Positions 1 through 6,780 of a DNA stretch of 18,667 nt are shown here, one piece after another (the stretch's first letter is position 1; every line of letters starts with the position of its first letter). Under the pieces are notes generated by a model that did not search any database, had not been told where the DNA came from, and worked only from the letters and a program-made list of their open reading frames with translations. Source of the DNA: Alphaproteobacteria bacterium UBA2966 (GTDB taxonomy: Bacteria > Pseudomonadota > Alphaproteobacteria > UBA2966); the NCBI GenBank assembly GCA_002348365.1, contig DEBC01000080.1, positions 1 through 18,667 of the forward strand. Direction: 5' to 3'. The position numbers were made by a program, and so were the translations under genes.

Positions 1-2
1 TG

Positions 3-710
3 GTGCATTTCGATCCCAATGAAGTCGGGATGAAGCCGCCGCCCTTCAAGCACACGGTCTATAACGCCCTTGTCGTGCCGCGTCCGATCGGCTGGATCTC
101 CACCATGAGCCCGGAGGGTGACCTCAACCTGGCGCCCTACAGTTTCTTCAACTCGGTCAGTGGCTCACCGCCCTGCGTCGTCTACTGCCCCAACTATTTC
201 AAGCCAGGCACCCGCGAGGTCAAGGACTCGCTCACCAACGTCGAGGAGACCGGAGAGTTCGTCTACAACATGTGCACGGCCGAGCTTCTCGACCAGATGG
301 TCGTCACGTCGAAGCACTCGCCGCGCAATTACGACGAGATGGCCGAGGCCGGGCTCGAGGCGGTCCCCTGCGTGAAGGTCAAGCCGCCGCGCCTCAAGGC
401 ATCGCCGATTTCCGTGGAATGCAAGTATCTGCAGACCGTGAACCTGCCGACACCGCCCGACGGCAGCCGCGCCGCGATGGTCATCGGCCACGTCGTGCAG
501 ATCCACATTGCCGACGAGGTCATCACCGACGAGGGTCTGATCGACATGAAGAAGCTGCGGCCCGTCGGTCGCCTCGGCTATTACGACTATACGATCATCG
601 AACCCGAGAACATCTTTCAGGTGAAAACACCGGACGACGACCGTTTCAGCGGGGACAATTCCAAAGGATGGCATGAAACGTCCGCACCCGCGGAGTTCGT
701 GCAGGAGTGA
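3..710 (+). CDS. Flavin reductase-like FMN-binding protein (possibly 5'-truncated)
   Basis: This 235-residue protein resembles the flavin reductase-like (flavoredoxin/DIM6-NTAB type) split-barrel family, which bind FMN and either reduce free flavin or act in unknown cytoplasmic redox reactions. The family core is visible: PRPIGWIST at residues 27-35, then NLAPYSFFN around residues 42-50, then the NVEETGEFVYN stretch near 78-88. The C-terminal part holds LRPVGRLGYYDY (about residues 185-196), typical of the end of these proteins. The first codon used is GTG at base 3, and MHFDP is where family members usually begin, but no ribosome binding site can be seen because the window starts here. The start is therefore provisional and the gene may extend a little further upstream. 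The stop overlaps the start of the dehalogenase gene, so the two are probably translationally coupled. Whether it supplies reduced flavin to any oxygenase is not known; the dehalogenase needs none. Confidence 0.85.
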   Translation: MHFDPNEVGMKPPPFKHTVYNALVVPRPIGWISTMSPEGDLNLAPYSFFNSVSGSPPCVVYCPNYFKPGTREVKDSLTNVEETGEFVYNMCTAELLDQMVVTSKHSPRNYDEMAEAGLEAVPCVKVKPPRLKASPISVECKYLQTVNLPTPPDGSRAAMVIGHVVQIHIADEVITDEGLIDMKKLRPVGRLGYYDYTIIEPENIFQVKTPDDDRFSGDNSKGWHETSAPAEFVQE

Positions 711-1612
711 TTTCCGCCGAAGACCGATATCCGCGCCAGCGCGCAACCGTCGATGGCCGGTCCATGGCCTACGTCGATGTCGGCGCGGGACGATCCGTCG
801 TCCTACTACACGGCAACCCCACTTCGTCGTATCTCTGGCGCAACATTATCCCGCACATCGAGCCCGTGGCGCGCTGTATCGCGCCCGACCTCATCGGTAT
901 GGGTGATTCCGACAAACTACCGTCAACCGATGACGAGGCCTACAAATATGCCGTCCATCGCGATTACCTGGACGGGTTGCTGGACCAGATCGATCTCGGG
1001 GACGGTGTCGTCATGGTCGGTCAGGACTGGGGCTCGGTTCTGGCCTTCGACTGGGCTCGCCATCACGCCGACCGAATGGGCGGGATTGTCCACTTCGAAG
1101 CCATCATCACGCCGTTCACCTGGGAAGAGTTTCCCGAGAACCCCGAAGATGACGATTCCGCGCGCGCCTGGTTCGAAGGACTGCGTTCTCCGGAAGGCGA
1201 ACGGATGATCCTCGAGGACAACATGTTCGTCGAGACCCGCATCCCGACACGCACGTTGCGCGTAGTTACCGAAGAAGAAATGGACGTCTACCGCTGCCCC
1301 TATCTGAACCCCGGCGAGGACCGGCGACCGACACTCACGTGGGCCCGAAACCTTCCGATCTCGGGCGAACCCGCGGATGTCGTGGAGACGGTGGAGGCCA
1401 ATGCCGCCTGGCTTCAGGAGACACAGGTCGCCAAGGTCTTCATCCGGGGTGAACCCGGCGGGTTGATACAGGGATCGCGCATCGATTTCTGCCGCAACCT
1501 TCCGAACACGCGGGAGGTCCCAGTTCCAGGCATCCACTACATCCAGGAAGACAGCCCCGACGAGATCGGCCAGGCCGTCGCGGACCTCGTGCGGGAACTG
1601 GATGAGGGCTAG
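707..1612 (+). CDS. Haloalkane dehalogenase (LinB/DhaA-like alpha/beta hydrolase)
   Basis: This 301-residue alpha/beta-hydrolase matches haloalkane dehalogenases, which hydrolyse carbon-halogen bonds to alcohol, halide and proton without a cofactor. All catalytic elements of the LinB/DhaA subfamily are present. HGNPTSS has the halide-binding Asn at residue 37. GQDWGS has the nucleophile Asp107 followed by halide-binding Trp108. VHFEAI has the acid Glu131, and GIHYIQEDSP has the base His277. Length is typical (about 290-310). The start is GTG at 707, which overlaps the preceding TGA as GTGA; a GGAG lies 11 bases upstream. The next in-frame Met (residue 20) would cut into the fold. The actual substrate cannot be told, and some proteins with this tetrad have other physiological roles. 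A hairpin (1638-1653) lies just downstream. Confidence 0.9.
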   Translation: MISAEDRYPRQRATVDGRSMAYVDVGAGRSVVLLHGNPTSSYLWRNIIPHIEPVARCIAPDLIGMGDSDKLPSTDDEAYKYAVHRDYLDGLLDQIDLGDGVVMVGQDWGSVLAFDWARHHADRMGGIVHFEAIITPFTWEEFPENPEDDDSARAWFEGLRSPEGERMILEDNMFVETRIPTRTLRVVTEEEMDVYRCPYLNPGEDRRPTLTWARNLPISGEPADVVETVEANAAWLQETQVAKVFIRGEPGGLIQGSRIDFCRNLPNTREVPVPGIHYIQEDSPDEIGQAVADLVRELDEG

Positions 1613-1637
1613 GCATCACCGCCTCCCCCTTGCAGGG

Positions 1638-1653
1638 CGGTATCGTGATACCG
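1638..1653 (+). terminator. Possible terminator hairpin after dehalogenase
   Basis: CGGTATC and GATACCG form a perfect inverted repeat around GT, 26 bases after the dehalogenase stop. The downstream sequence has only a short T-run (about 1667-1670), so intrinsic termination is possible but weak. Confidence 0.4.
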
Positions 1654-1909
1654 GAGTTCGTTAACACTTTTGGCAACACCACTAAATCGTAACCGCGGAT
1701 TGATATGCCTCGGCGATATCTGCTTCCGCTTCAAGACAGCAAGCGGTCGTTGTTAGGCGTTCCAATCAACTTCTGCAAATAGCCAAGAGTGGACATTTGG
1801 CGCGGCCTTGCGCGCCGTCCCAATTTCGACGCCCCCAAATGGCGCAGGGCCGAGATTGAGATAGCGGAAGCGTCACAAGCTTATTCTTTCTTGCGCGCCA
1901 TGTATGTAA

Positions 1910-1919
1910 TGTTATAACA
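1910..1919. promoter_or_regulatory. Putative Zur (zinc uptake regulator) operator
   Basis: TGTTATAACA is a perfect 10-base palindrome in an AT-rich island, 69 bases before the folE start. It matches the core of proteobacterial Zur boxes as I remember them, which centre on TGTTATA-type inverted repeats; the flanks are only partly symmetrical. A TATAAC at 1913-1918 could serve as -10, with TTGCGC at 1891-1896 as a weak -35 (16-base spacer). A bound repressor would then block polymerase. The link to zinc is supported by the DUF1826 gene downstream, a family found in zinc-responsive clusters. Confidence 0.6.
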
Positions 1920-1987
1920 ATATATATATTTATTTCAGAAGCTGATTGCCCCTGGTCACCTGGGGTGACCGCGGGAAAGGGTTTGAC

Positions 1988-2641
1988 ATGGACACAGCGG
2001 TGGTCGGCAGCCGACCCATTGATTCAGTTCTCACCAACGCGGGTGGACGGCTACGGCCCAGCCAAGCAGAGGCGGAAGCGGCGGTGCGGACGCTGATCGA
2101 ATGGGCGGGCGACGACCCCGAACGAGAAGGTCTCGCAGGTACGCCCGAACGCGTGGTGCGGGCTTATGAAGAGTTCTTCGCCGGATACAACGAAGACCCG
2201 GTCGCGCTACTTTCGACGACATTTGAGGAGACCGCCGCCTACGACGAGATGATCGTATTACGCGACATCCGTCTCGAGTCGCACTGCGAGCACCACATCG
2301 TTCCCATCCTGGGCAAAGCACATGTTGGTTACTTGCCGGCGGGCCGCGTCGTCGGAATATCCAAGCTGGCGCGCCTTGTCGAGGTATTCGCGAAGCGGAT
2401 GCAGATTCAAGAGGCGCTGACGTCGCAGATCGCGGACACCATCCAGGAAGTGCTAAAGCCGCGCGGTGTCGGCGTCGTGATTGAGGCGGCGCACCAATGC
2501 ATAACCACTCGCGGCATCCGCAAGCCGGGCGTCAGCATGATCACCAGCCGCATGCTCGGCTCCTTTCGCGACGACTCAGCCACCCGCCGGCAGTTTCTCG
2601 CGATGATCGGAAGCCCTAGGAGCGGCTCCAATGGCTCCTGA
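1988..2641 (+). CDS. folE: GTP cyclohydrolase I, zinc-dependent type IA
   Basis: FolE converts GTP to 7,8-dihydroneopterin triphosphate, the first step of tetrahydrofolate synthesis, as a cytoplasmic oligomer. From the ATG at 1988 the protein has 217 residues, a usual length. SHCEHH at residues 98-103 supplies zinc ligands Cys100 and His103 plus catalytic His102; HQCITTRG at 169-176 supplies the third ligand Cys171. GDDPEREGLAGTPERV (41-56) and the KLARLVEVFAKRMQIQE stretch (126-142) are family signatures. A longer frame opens with TTG at 1946, but ATG 1988 has GGGAAAGGG just upstream and fits the family N-terminus. It heads a tight run of small genes ending in DUF1826 and lies behind a Zur-like palindrome. 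This suggests a zinc-responsive accessory copy, although the retained ligands say it still needs a metal of the zinc type. Confidence 0.95.
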   Translation: MDTAVVGSRPIDSVLTNAGGRLRPSQAEAEAAVRTLIEWAGDDPEREGLAGTPERVVRAYEEFFAGYNEDPVALLSTTFEETAAYDEMIVLRDIRLESHCEHHIVPILGKAHVGYLPAGRVVGISKLARLVEVFAKRMQIQEALTSQIADTIQEVLKPRGVGVVIEAAHQCITTRGIRKPGVSMITSRMLGSFRDDSATRRQFLAMIGSPRSGSNGS

Positions 2642-2783
2642 CAAGTCCGATCCAGCAGCAGCCCTCGCCGCCCGTACGACGGTGGAGGTCGGCGGCCCTT
2701 CTCGGCACATGTTCACGGAGTCACGGAAAACCTTCGATCCGAAGGCCATCTATGGCGATTCGCCAAACCCGACGCAGCTTTGA
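2631..2783 (+). CDS. Small conserved-looking protein, 50 residues, unknown function
   Basis: This 50-codon ORF starts at an ATG 11 bases inside the 3' end of folE and has a very good ribosome binding site, AGGAG at 2618-2622, eight bases upstream. The product begins MAPDKSDPAA, contains the stretch RHMFTESRKTFDPKAIYGD and ends in NPTQL. It has no signal peptide, membrane segment or Cys pair. Its overlap with folE and 14-base gap to the next ORF indicate co-transcription and coupled translation in the putative zinc-responsive operon. I do not recognise the family. The strong Shine-Dalgarno is the main evidence that it is a real gene. Confidence 0.6.
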   Translation: MAPDKSDPAAALAARTTVEVGGPSRHMFTESRKTFDPKAIYGDSPNPTQL

Positions 2784-2797
2784 GGTAGGACGGCCGT

Positions 2798-3079
2798 ATG
2801 CCCGATCGAACAGAACCACTTACCTTGCTTGAGCCCGTCGACGATATCTCTGATGTCCAATTGCCCCCACGCTTTGCCGACGCCGTGGCCGAGGTGCGCT
2901 CAGCGATTGCACGGTGCGATGACGCGGGGATCCCCAGAGATACGGTACTCGCCGCGTTGATGACAGAGTTGATGCCGCGGCTCGTGGAGGCCTACGGATC
3001 AAATGGCGTGGCTTCTGCATTGAGCGAACTTGCCCGCGAGATATTGGCCTCCGGCAGCCCCCCTTCGGCAAACCAGTGA
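2798..3079 (+). CDS. Small hypothetical protein, 93 residues, helical
   Basis: The ATG at 2798 follows GAGGTAGGA, a good ribosome binding site with seven bases of spacing. The product is acidic at its N-terminus and predicted mostly helical, with the stretch FADAVAEVRSAIARC (about residues 26-40) and TVLAALMTELMPRLVEAYG (about 49-67). It ends in a short flexible tail, GSPPSANQ. No signal peptide, transmembrane helix or metal motif is evident, and I do not recognise a family. It sits between the 50-residue ORF and DUF1826 on the same strand with small gaps, so it most likely belongs to the folE transcript. A partner or stability factor for one of its neighbours is possible but unsupported. Confidence 0.65.
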   Translation: MPDRTEPLTLLEPVDDISDVQLPPRFADAVAEVRSAIARCDDAGIPRDTVLAALMTELMPRLVEAYGSNGVASALSELAREILASGSPPSANQ

Positions 3080-3083
3080 AGCC

Positions 3084-3182
3084 ATGAATGATGATGATGC
3101 CCGTGCCGAGGCCATGCACCATCCGGCATGGAGAAAACTCGAAGAGCCGTCGCCAGACTGGAGACGCGCAGAACCGTCGTGA
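3084..3182 (+). CDS. Possible 32-residue peptide overlapping the DUF1826 start
   Basis: An ATG four bases after the preceding stop opens a 32-codon frame (MNDDDARAEA at the start, DWRRAEPS at the end). Its TGA at 3180-3182 overlaps an in-frame GTG (3179) of the DUF1826 gene as GTGA. This arrangement is typical of translational coupling. The ribosome binding site is weak (GTGAAG at 3076-3081). It may instead be a chance frame over the 5' end of DUF1826. Confidence 0.3.
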   Translation: MNDDDARAEAMHHPAWRKLEEPSPDWRRAEPS

Positions 3183-3871
3183 CTGGTCCGTTGGCATCTC
3201 TAGAAGTTGAGGTCACTGGGAGCTCCGCTACGTTGGGCGTGGGTATCGAGACGTGCGACTCAATTGAAGGCCTCGCCGCCATCAACACGCCCGGCATTGA
3301 GCTCCAAATCTGGCGCCGCGCGCTATCTTTGTACTTTCAGACCTGGCTCGAACGAATGGACCCGTCGCGTTTCCCTGACATACGCGTTCTTGTCCAACCG
3401 AGCGACCTTCGAAGGGCTGTGGAACCGCATTTGGATGACTGTGGTATGCCTTCGGGGGACATGCGGGACCTGCTGCTCGGAGATGTCGATAATCTCGTCT
3501 CGGCGTTCGCCAGGATCACCCAGAGCGATCTGGTTGACGTTCGGCTGGAGCGCGTTAGCCACAATGCCTGCTGGAAGTTCCACCGTGACTGCGTGGAGGC
3601 GCGCCTGCTGACGACTTACCGTGGCCCTGCTACCGAGTGGGTCCAACCGCTCCACGCGGAAGAGGCATTGGGCAAGCAAAAATCGTACAAAGGACCATGG
3701 GAGCGGCTCCGGGTCCACGACGTGGCGATTTTCAAGGGCAGCTTCACCGGACCGAGCAACGGAATCGTGCACCGCTCTCCGCCCATCGCGGGCACTGGCC
3801 GCACGCGATTGCTACTTTGCCTCAACAAGCGGACGACCGTGTCTCCTGATCCATGGACCAACGATTTTTGA
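3128..3871 (+). CDS. DUF1826 domain-containing protein
   Basis: The 247-residue product matches DUF1826, an uncharacterised family often found in zinc-responsive gene clusters (for example near COG0523 metallochaperones). Recognisable blocks are GIELQIWRRAL at residues 56-66, and CWKFHRDCVEARLLTTYRGP from 148, followed by ATEWVQP. GIVHRSPPI lies at 212-220, then RTRLLLCLNK. The order His152-x-Asp154, His215, then Arg225/227 looks like the metal and co-substrate residues of double-stranded beta-helix dioxygenases; that reading is mine. ATG 3128 has no ribosome binding site. GTG 3179, coupled to the 32-codon frame, is an alternative that keeps all conserved blocks. It ends the putative folE operon, and there is no terminator hairpin directly after the stop. 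Confidence 0.85.
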   Translation: MEKTRRAVARLETRRTVVTGPLASLEVEVTGSSATLGVGIETCDSIEGLAAINTPGIELQIWRRALSLYFQTWLERMDPSRFPDIRVLVQPSDLRRAVEPHLDDCGMPSGDMRDLLLGDVDNLVSAFARITQSDLVDVRLERVSHNACWKFHRDCVEARLLTTYRGPATEWVQPLHAEEALGKQKSYKGPWERLRVHDVAIFKGSFTGPSNGIVHRSPPIAGTGRTRLLLCLNKRTTVSPDPWTNDF

Positions 3872-4369
3872 GCACGAGCGGCCGCTTCCAAGAATGCTAA
3901 ACCACTGGCAATTTCGGCCCGCCCGCGTTATCGACCGCAAGACCATTGAAAATTTCTTCAAAGCCTGTATCGGCGCGGAGTAGAGACTGCGGCAGGCATA
4001 GGCACTGATCAACCAATTGCCGGCCGCAGGGTGCGCAAAACCTCGGTGTCCGGTGTATGCGGATTTCCGACAAGAACACTTGTCTGTACTGGGTCAAAAC
4101 CAGCCCACTTCACCCGACGCTTGGGACGACTGGTTTCTGCCCGGAACCGGACGTTGAGGGTCAGGTGAATATCACCCTAATGGCGGGCACCAGAGGTGTT
4201 GCCAAAAGTATCAACAGAATCCGATATCACTATACCCCCGTAGCAGGGGCACCGTTGGGTGGAGATGACGGCGCTCCGAACTGCTCAGGGCGAGAGATTT
4301 CAACACACCCCTCTCTATACTCCCCACTCTAGGGGGGAGGAAATTCTCTAGGAGGGAATCACCGACGAC
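3872..4369. other. 498-base region without a convincing gene
   Basis: This lies between the convergent DUF1826 and RidA-like genes. A 29-codon frame (3894-3983) and a 91-codon frame (4057-4332) are open, but both lack a ribosome binding site and any recognisable family, and the second runs into a repeat hairpin. A GC-rich hairpin repeat occupies about 4308-4357. The rest could be decayed coding sequence or spacer; I see nothing else in it. Confidence 0.6.
4308..4357. repeat. Intergenic GC-rich hairpin repeat, copy 1
   Basis: Pyrimidine-rich sequence leads into CTCCCC (4320-4325) paired with GGGGAG (4334-4339), then GAAATTCT and later GAGGGAAT. The same order of elements recurs at about 9830-9900. 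Both copies lie at the meeting point of convergent genes, so a bidirectional terminator or mRNA-stabilising role is plausible. Confidence 0.55.
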
Positions 4370-4774
4370 CTACGGGACGGCGGCGTAGGCCTCGATCTCG
4401 ACCTGCCAGTCGTCGATGGCGAGACCCGCAACGATTACCGCGGTTGCAGCCGGAAAGTCGCTGGGGAAATTTTCCAGTCTGACCTGCTTCCAGGATGGAA
4501 TGGCATCCTTGGTGGTGAAGTAGGCGTTGACCTTGACGACATGTTCCATTCCGGCGCCAGCAACTTCGAGTGCGGCCTTCATGTTCTTCATGGCCTGGCG
4601 GACCTGTGACTCGATGTCATCGCTGATGGTCTTTCCGTTCTCGTCAACAGGGCCCTTGCCGGCGATAAACAGGATGCGGCCGCCGCGAACACCGACGACG
4701 GAGCTGTAGGCAGCCACTGGCGCCCCGAAACCAGTCACCTCGGGACGGTCCACGACCAGATTGGTGTCGGTCAT
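4370..4774 (-). CDS. RidA/YjgF-family protein lacking the catalytic arginine
   Basis: The 134-residue protein has the chorismate-mutase-like Rid fold, cytoplasmic and normally trimeric. Visible blocks are LFIAGKGPVDENGK (residues 35-48), QVRQAMKNMKAALEVAGA (57-74), VVKVNAYFTT (79-88) and VEIEAYAAV near the end. In canonical RidA the FPAR segment carries the Arg (Arg105 in E. coli) that binds imine/enamine intermediates; here it reads FPAATAV, with Ala110 at that position. It therefore probably belongs to a Rid subfamily without standard enamine deaminase activity. The ATG at 4774 has AGGGGA upstream. It lies 22 bases after the hutI'-'hutH scar ORF on the same strand and may be expressed from the old hut promoter. 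Its substrate is unknown. Confidence 0.88.
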   Translation of the reverse strand: MTDTNLVVDRPEVTGFGAPVAAYSSVVGVRGGRILFIAGKGPVDENGKTISDDIESQVRQAMKNMKAALEVAGAGMEHVVKVNAYFTTKDAIPSWKQVRLENFPSDFPAATAVIVAGLAIDDWQVEIEAYAAVP

Positions 4775-4796
4775 TCTTTTTCCCCTGATTGTGGTG

Positions 4797-5141
4797 TCAA
4801 AACAGCGCTACGGCATGCGCCACGAACTTTCCGGCACCGATCATCGCCTTCACTGCGGCGATATCCGGCGCCATCGGACGGTCCCTATCATAGAAGGGGA
4901 CGGCCTCGCGAATAGCCGATACGGCAGCCTCCAGCCGATCTGAGGACTGCATGGGCCGGTGCAGTTCGTGCACGCTGTTGGCAAGGGTGGCAGGCTCGTG
5001 AGACAGCTCGGACATCGCACAGATGTGGGCGATCCGACCGCCGGTGACGGCAATTGCGGCATCTTCGATCCGCCCATAGGCATCATCAGCGCCCGCTGTC
5101 ATCGTCGCGAGATTCGCGTTAATCCAGAGTGCGTCCCACAT
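4797..5141 (-). pseudogene. hutI'-'hutH in-frame deletion remnant
   Basis: A 114-residue frame joins pieces of two enzymes. Residues 1-60, starting MWDALWINANLATM and including IEDAAIAVTGGRIAHI, match the N-terminus of imidazolonepropionase (HutI). Residues from about 64 on, with EAAVSAIREAVPFYDRDRP and APDIAAVKAMIGAGKF, match the last 50 residues of histidine ammonia-lyase (HutH). The catalytic domains of both are absent: no HutI metal-binding histidines and no HutH Ala-Ser-Gly. A deletion of roughly 2.4 kb between adjacent hutI and hutH genes, with the break near base 4950, explains this. The frame is open to a start at 5228, but the ATG at 5141 matches the HutI start. Divergent hutF supports the assignment. 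The fusion cannot perform either reaction; whether a small peptide is still made is unknown. Confidence 0.7.
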
Positions 5142-5230
5142 GCTCCGTAACCGGTTGCCGCAAGCCATCGGGGGCCTTAGCCTGGCCGCCCTTTCCGCAA
5201 CGACCTCAGCGTAGTAGTCCAAGCTCACCC

Positions 5231-6604
5231 ATGACCAGCCTTCATTGTCCGAGTGCGCTCCTGCCCGACGGGTGGTTCCACAACGTCCGTCTCGAGATCG
5301 ATTATGACGGCACGATCATCAGCGTCGAGAGCGGCGCCGCCGAATTTGGCGCCGAACGGGCAGCGGGCCCCGTGGTCCCAGGTATGCCGAACCTACACTC
5401 ACACAGCTTTCAGCGGGCACTGGCCGGACGGACGGAGCGCGCCGGACCGGGAAGTGACGACTTCTGGACCTGGCGCGAAGTGATGTACAAATTCGTCGAC
5501 CGCGTCGATCCCGACGCGCTCCGGGCCGTCACTGCCTGGCTTTATGCGGACATGCTGAAGGCCGGCTATACCTCGGTGGGAGAGTTCCACTACCTGCATC
5601 ATGGTCCCGAAGGCGAGAGCTACGACGATCCGGCAGAGATGTCGCATCAAATCGTGGCCGCGGCCAAGGCAGCCGGGATCGGCCTCACCCATCTGCCCGT
5701 CCTCTATGCTTACGGCGGATTCGGTGAGGAGCCTCCGAACCCATCACAGCGCCGGTTCGTCTGTGATCCGGACCTGTTGATGCGCATCGTGGACTCCATC
5801 GCCCTGTCGACGGCCGACGACACGCAATTTGCAATCGGCATCGCTCCACACAGTTTGAGGGCCGCTTCCGATGACATGCTGGATGCGGCGATCAGCACCT
5901 TCAGCAAGAGCCACGCGGAAGCGCCCATTCACATCCACGTCGCGGAGCAACTCTCCGAGGTCGAAGACTGTGTCCTGCACACGGGACTTCGGCCCGTTGC
6001 CTGGGCGCTCGACAATCTCGAAATCTCGGAGCGATGGTGCCTGATCCATGCCACCCACCTGGCAGGGTCGGAGATCAGCCGCCTGGCGAACAGTGGCGCG
6101 GTCGTCGGGATCTGTCCGACCACGGAAGCGAATCTCGGCGACGGCATATTTCCGGCTCGCTCGTTCCTCGATGCCGGCGGCAGTTTCGGCATCGGCTCGG
6201 ACAGCCATATCACGATCGATCCGGCGGAAGAGCTACGGCTTCTGGAATACGCCCAGCGACTGCTCTACCGCCACCGGTACATGCTGACGACAGACACACA
6301 GCCTTCGGTGGGTGCGGCGTTGTATACCGGCGCCCTGAAGGGCGGCACCCAGGCCCTCGCGCGCCCGATCGGGGAGATCGCGGTGGGCAAACGCGCCGAC
6401 CTAGTCGTCCTCGATGAGGCCAACATAATGCTCACCGAATTCGAGGGCGATGCCATTCTGGACGCGTGGGTGTTCGCGTCCCACGCCAACTTCGTCAAGG
6501 ACGTCATGGTCGGTGGACAGTGGGTGGTCCAGGACGGCCGCCATCAGGACGAAGAGGCAATCACCGATGCCGCTCGTGAGGCCCTCAGCAGGACACTAAC
6601 CTAG
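5231..6604 (+). CDS. hutF: Formimidoylglutamate deiminase HutF
   Basis: HutF, an amidohydrolase-superfamily enzyme, converts N-formimino-L-glutamate to N-formyl-L-glutamate and ammonia in the five-step histidine degradation route. From ATG 5231 it has 457 residues, as usual for the family. Metal and catalytic motifs are intact: NLHSHSFQRAL with His56 and His58; HIHVAEQ around residue 237; LIHATHL further on; and IGSDSHITIDPAEELRLLEY with the metal Asp. The C-terminal KRADLVVLDEAN is the usual end of the amidohydrolase barrel plus beta-sandwich. The frame extends upstream to 5129, but MTSLHCPSALLPDGW at 5231 matches the family N-terminus; no clear ribosome binding site is present. The adjacent divergent hutI and hutH are destroyed and no hutU or hutG is in view, so its supply of substrate from histidine is doubtful unless those genes lie elsewhere. 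Confidence 0.93.
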   Translation: MTSLHCPSALLPDGWFHNVRLEIDYDGTIISVESGAAEFGAERAAGPVVPGMPNLHSHSFQRALAGRTERAGPGSDDFWTWREVMYKFVDRVDPDALRAVTAWLYADMLKAGYTSVGEFHYLHHGPEGESYDDPAEMSHQIVAAAKAAGIGLTHLPVLYAYGGFGEEPPNPSQRRFVCDPDLLMRIVDSIALSTADDTQFAIGIAPHSLRAASDDMLDAAISTFSKSHAEAPIHIHVAEQLSEVEDCVLHTGLRPVAWALDNLEISERWCLIHATHLAGSEISRLANSGAVVGICPTTEANLGDGIFPARSFLDAGGSFGIGSDSHITIDPAEELRLLEYAQRLLYRHRYMLTTDTQPSVGAALYTGALKGGTQALARPIGEIAVGKRADLVVLDEANIMLTEFEGDAILDAWVFASHANFVKDVMVGGQWVVQDGRHQDEEAITDAAREALSRTLT

Positions 6605-6717
6605 GCGCGTGCATTTCGCGACGACGTGGTCGCGTTTGTGCTGTTTGAAGCCCCTGAAATGTCGCGCCGGGAACAGACGGCGGGCACGGAGAATCAGATA
6701 TTTCGAAGGACAGGGAG

Positions 6718-6739
6718 GGGACGCGCAGTCGCGCGTCCC
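6718..6739 (+). terminator. Terminator-like hairpin after hutF
   Basis: GGGACGCGC and GCGCGTCCC form a perfect 9-bp stem with an AGTC loop, followed by a T-enriched but interrupted stretch. It lies 113 bases beyond the hutF stop and 42 before the next start, so it probably insulates hutF from the demethylase gene. Confidence 0.6.
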
Positions 6740-6780
6740 TTCCGATTCTTGATTGTCATTACTTCATAAGGGTCATTGCC

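Larger units (their letters stand above)
1613..1987. other. 375-base intergenic region upstream of folE
   Basis: No credible gene lies here. It contains a GC-rich hairpin just after the dehalogenase stop (1638-1653), a second GC hairpin with arms GGCGCG/CGCGCC (1799-1816), and a markedly AT-rich stretch at about 1900-1940 that carries the Zur-like palindrome and probable promoter of the folE operon. Composition switches sharply at about 1900, as expected for a promoter in GC-rich DNA. Confidence 0.7.

Noticed and set aside
3894..3983. 29-codon frame after DUF1826 (starts MLNHWQFRPA)
   Set aside because: It looks a little protein-like, but has no ribosome binding site and no family; too short to support as a gene.
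4057..4332. 91-codon open frame on the + strand
   Set aside because: No ribosome binding site, no recognisable domain, atypical composition, and its end runs through the hairpin repeat.
5142..5228. 29-residue upstream extension of the hutI'-'hutH frame
   Set aside because: HutI proteins begin at the MWDALW position; the extension covers the divergent intergenic region and resembles nothing known.
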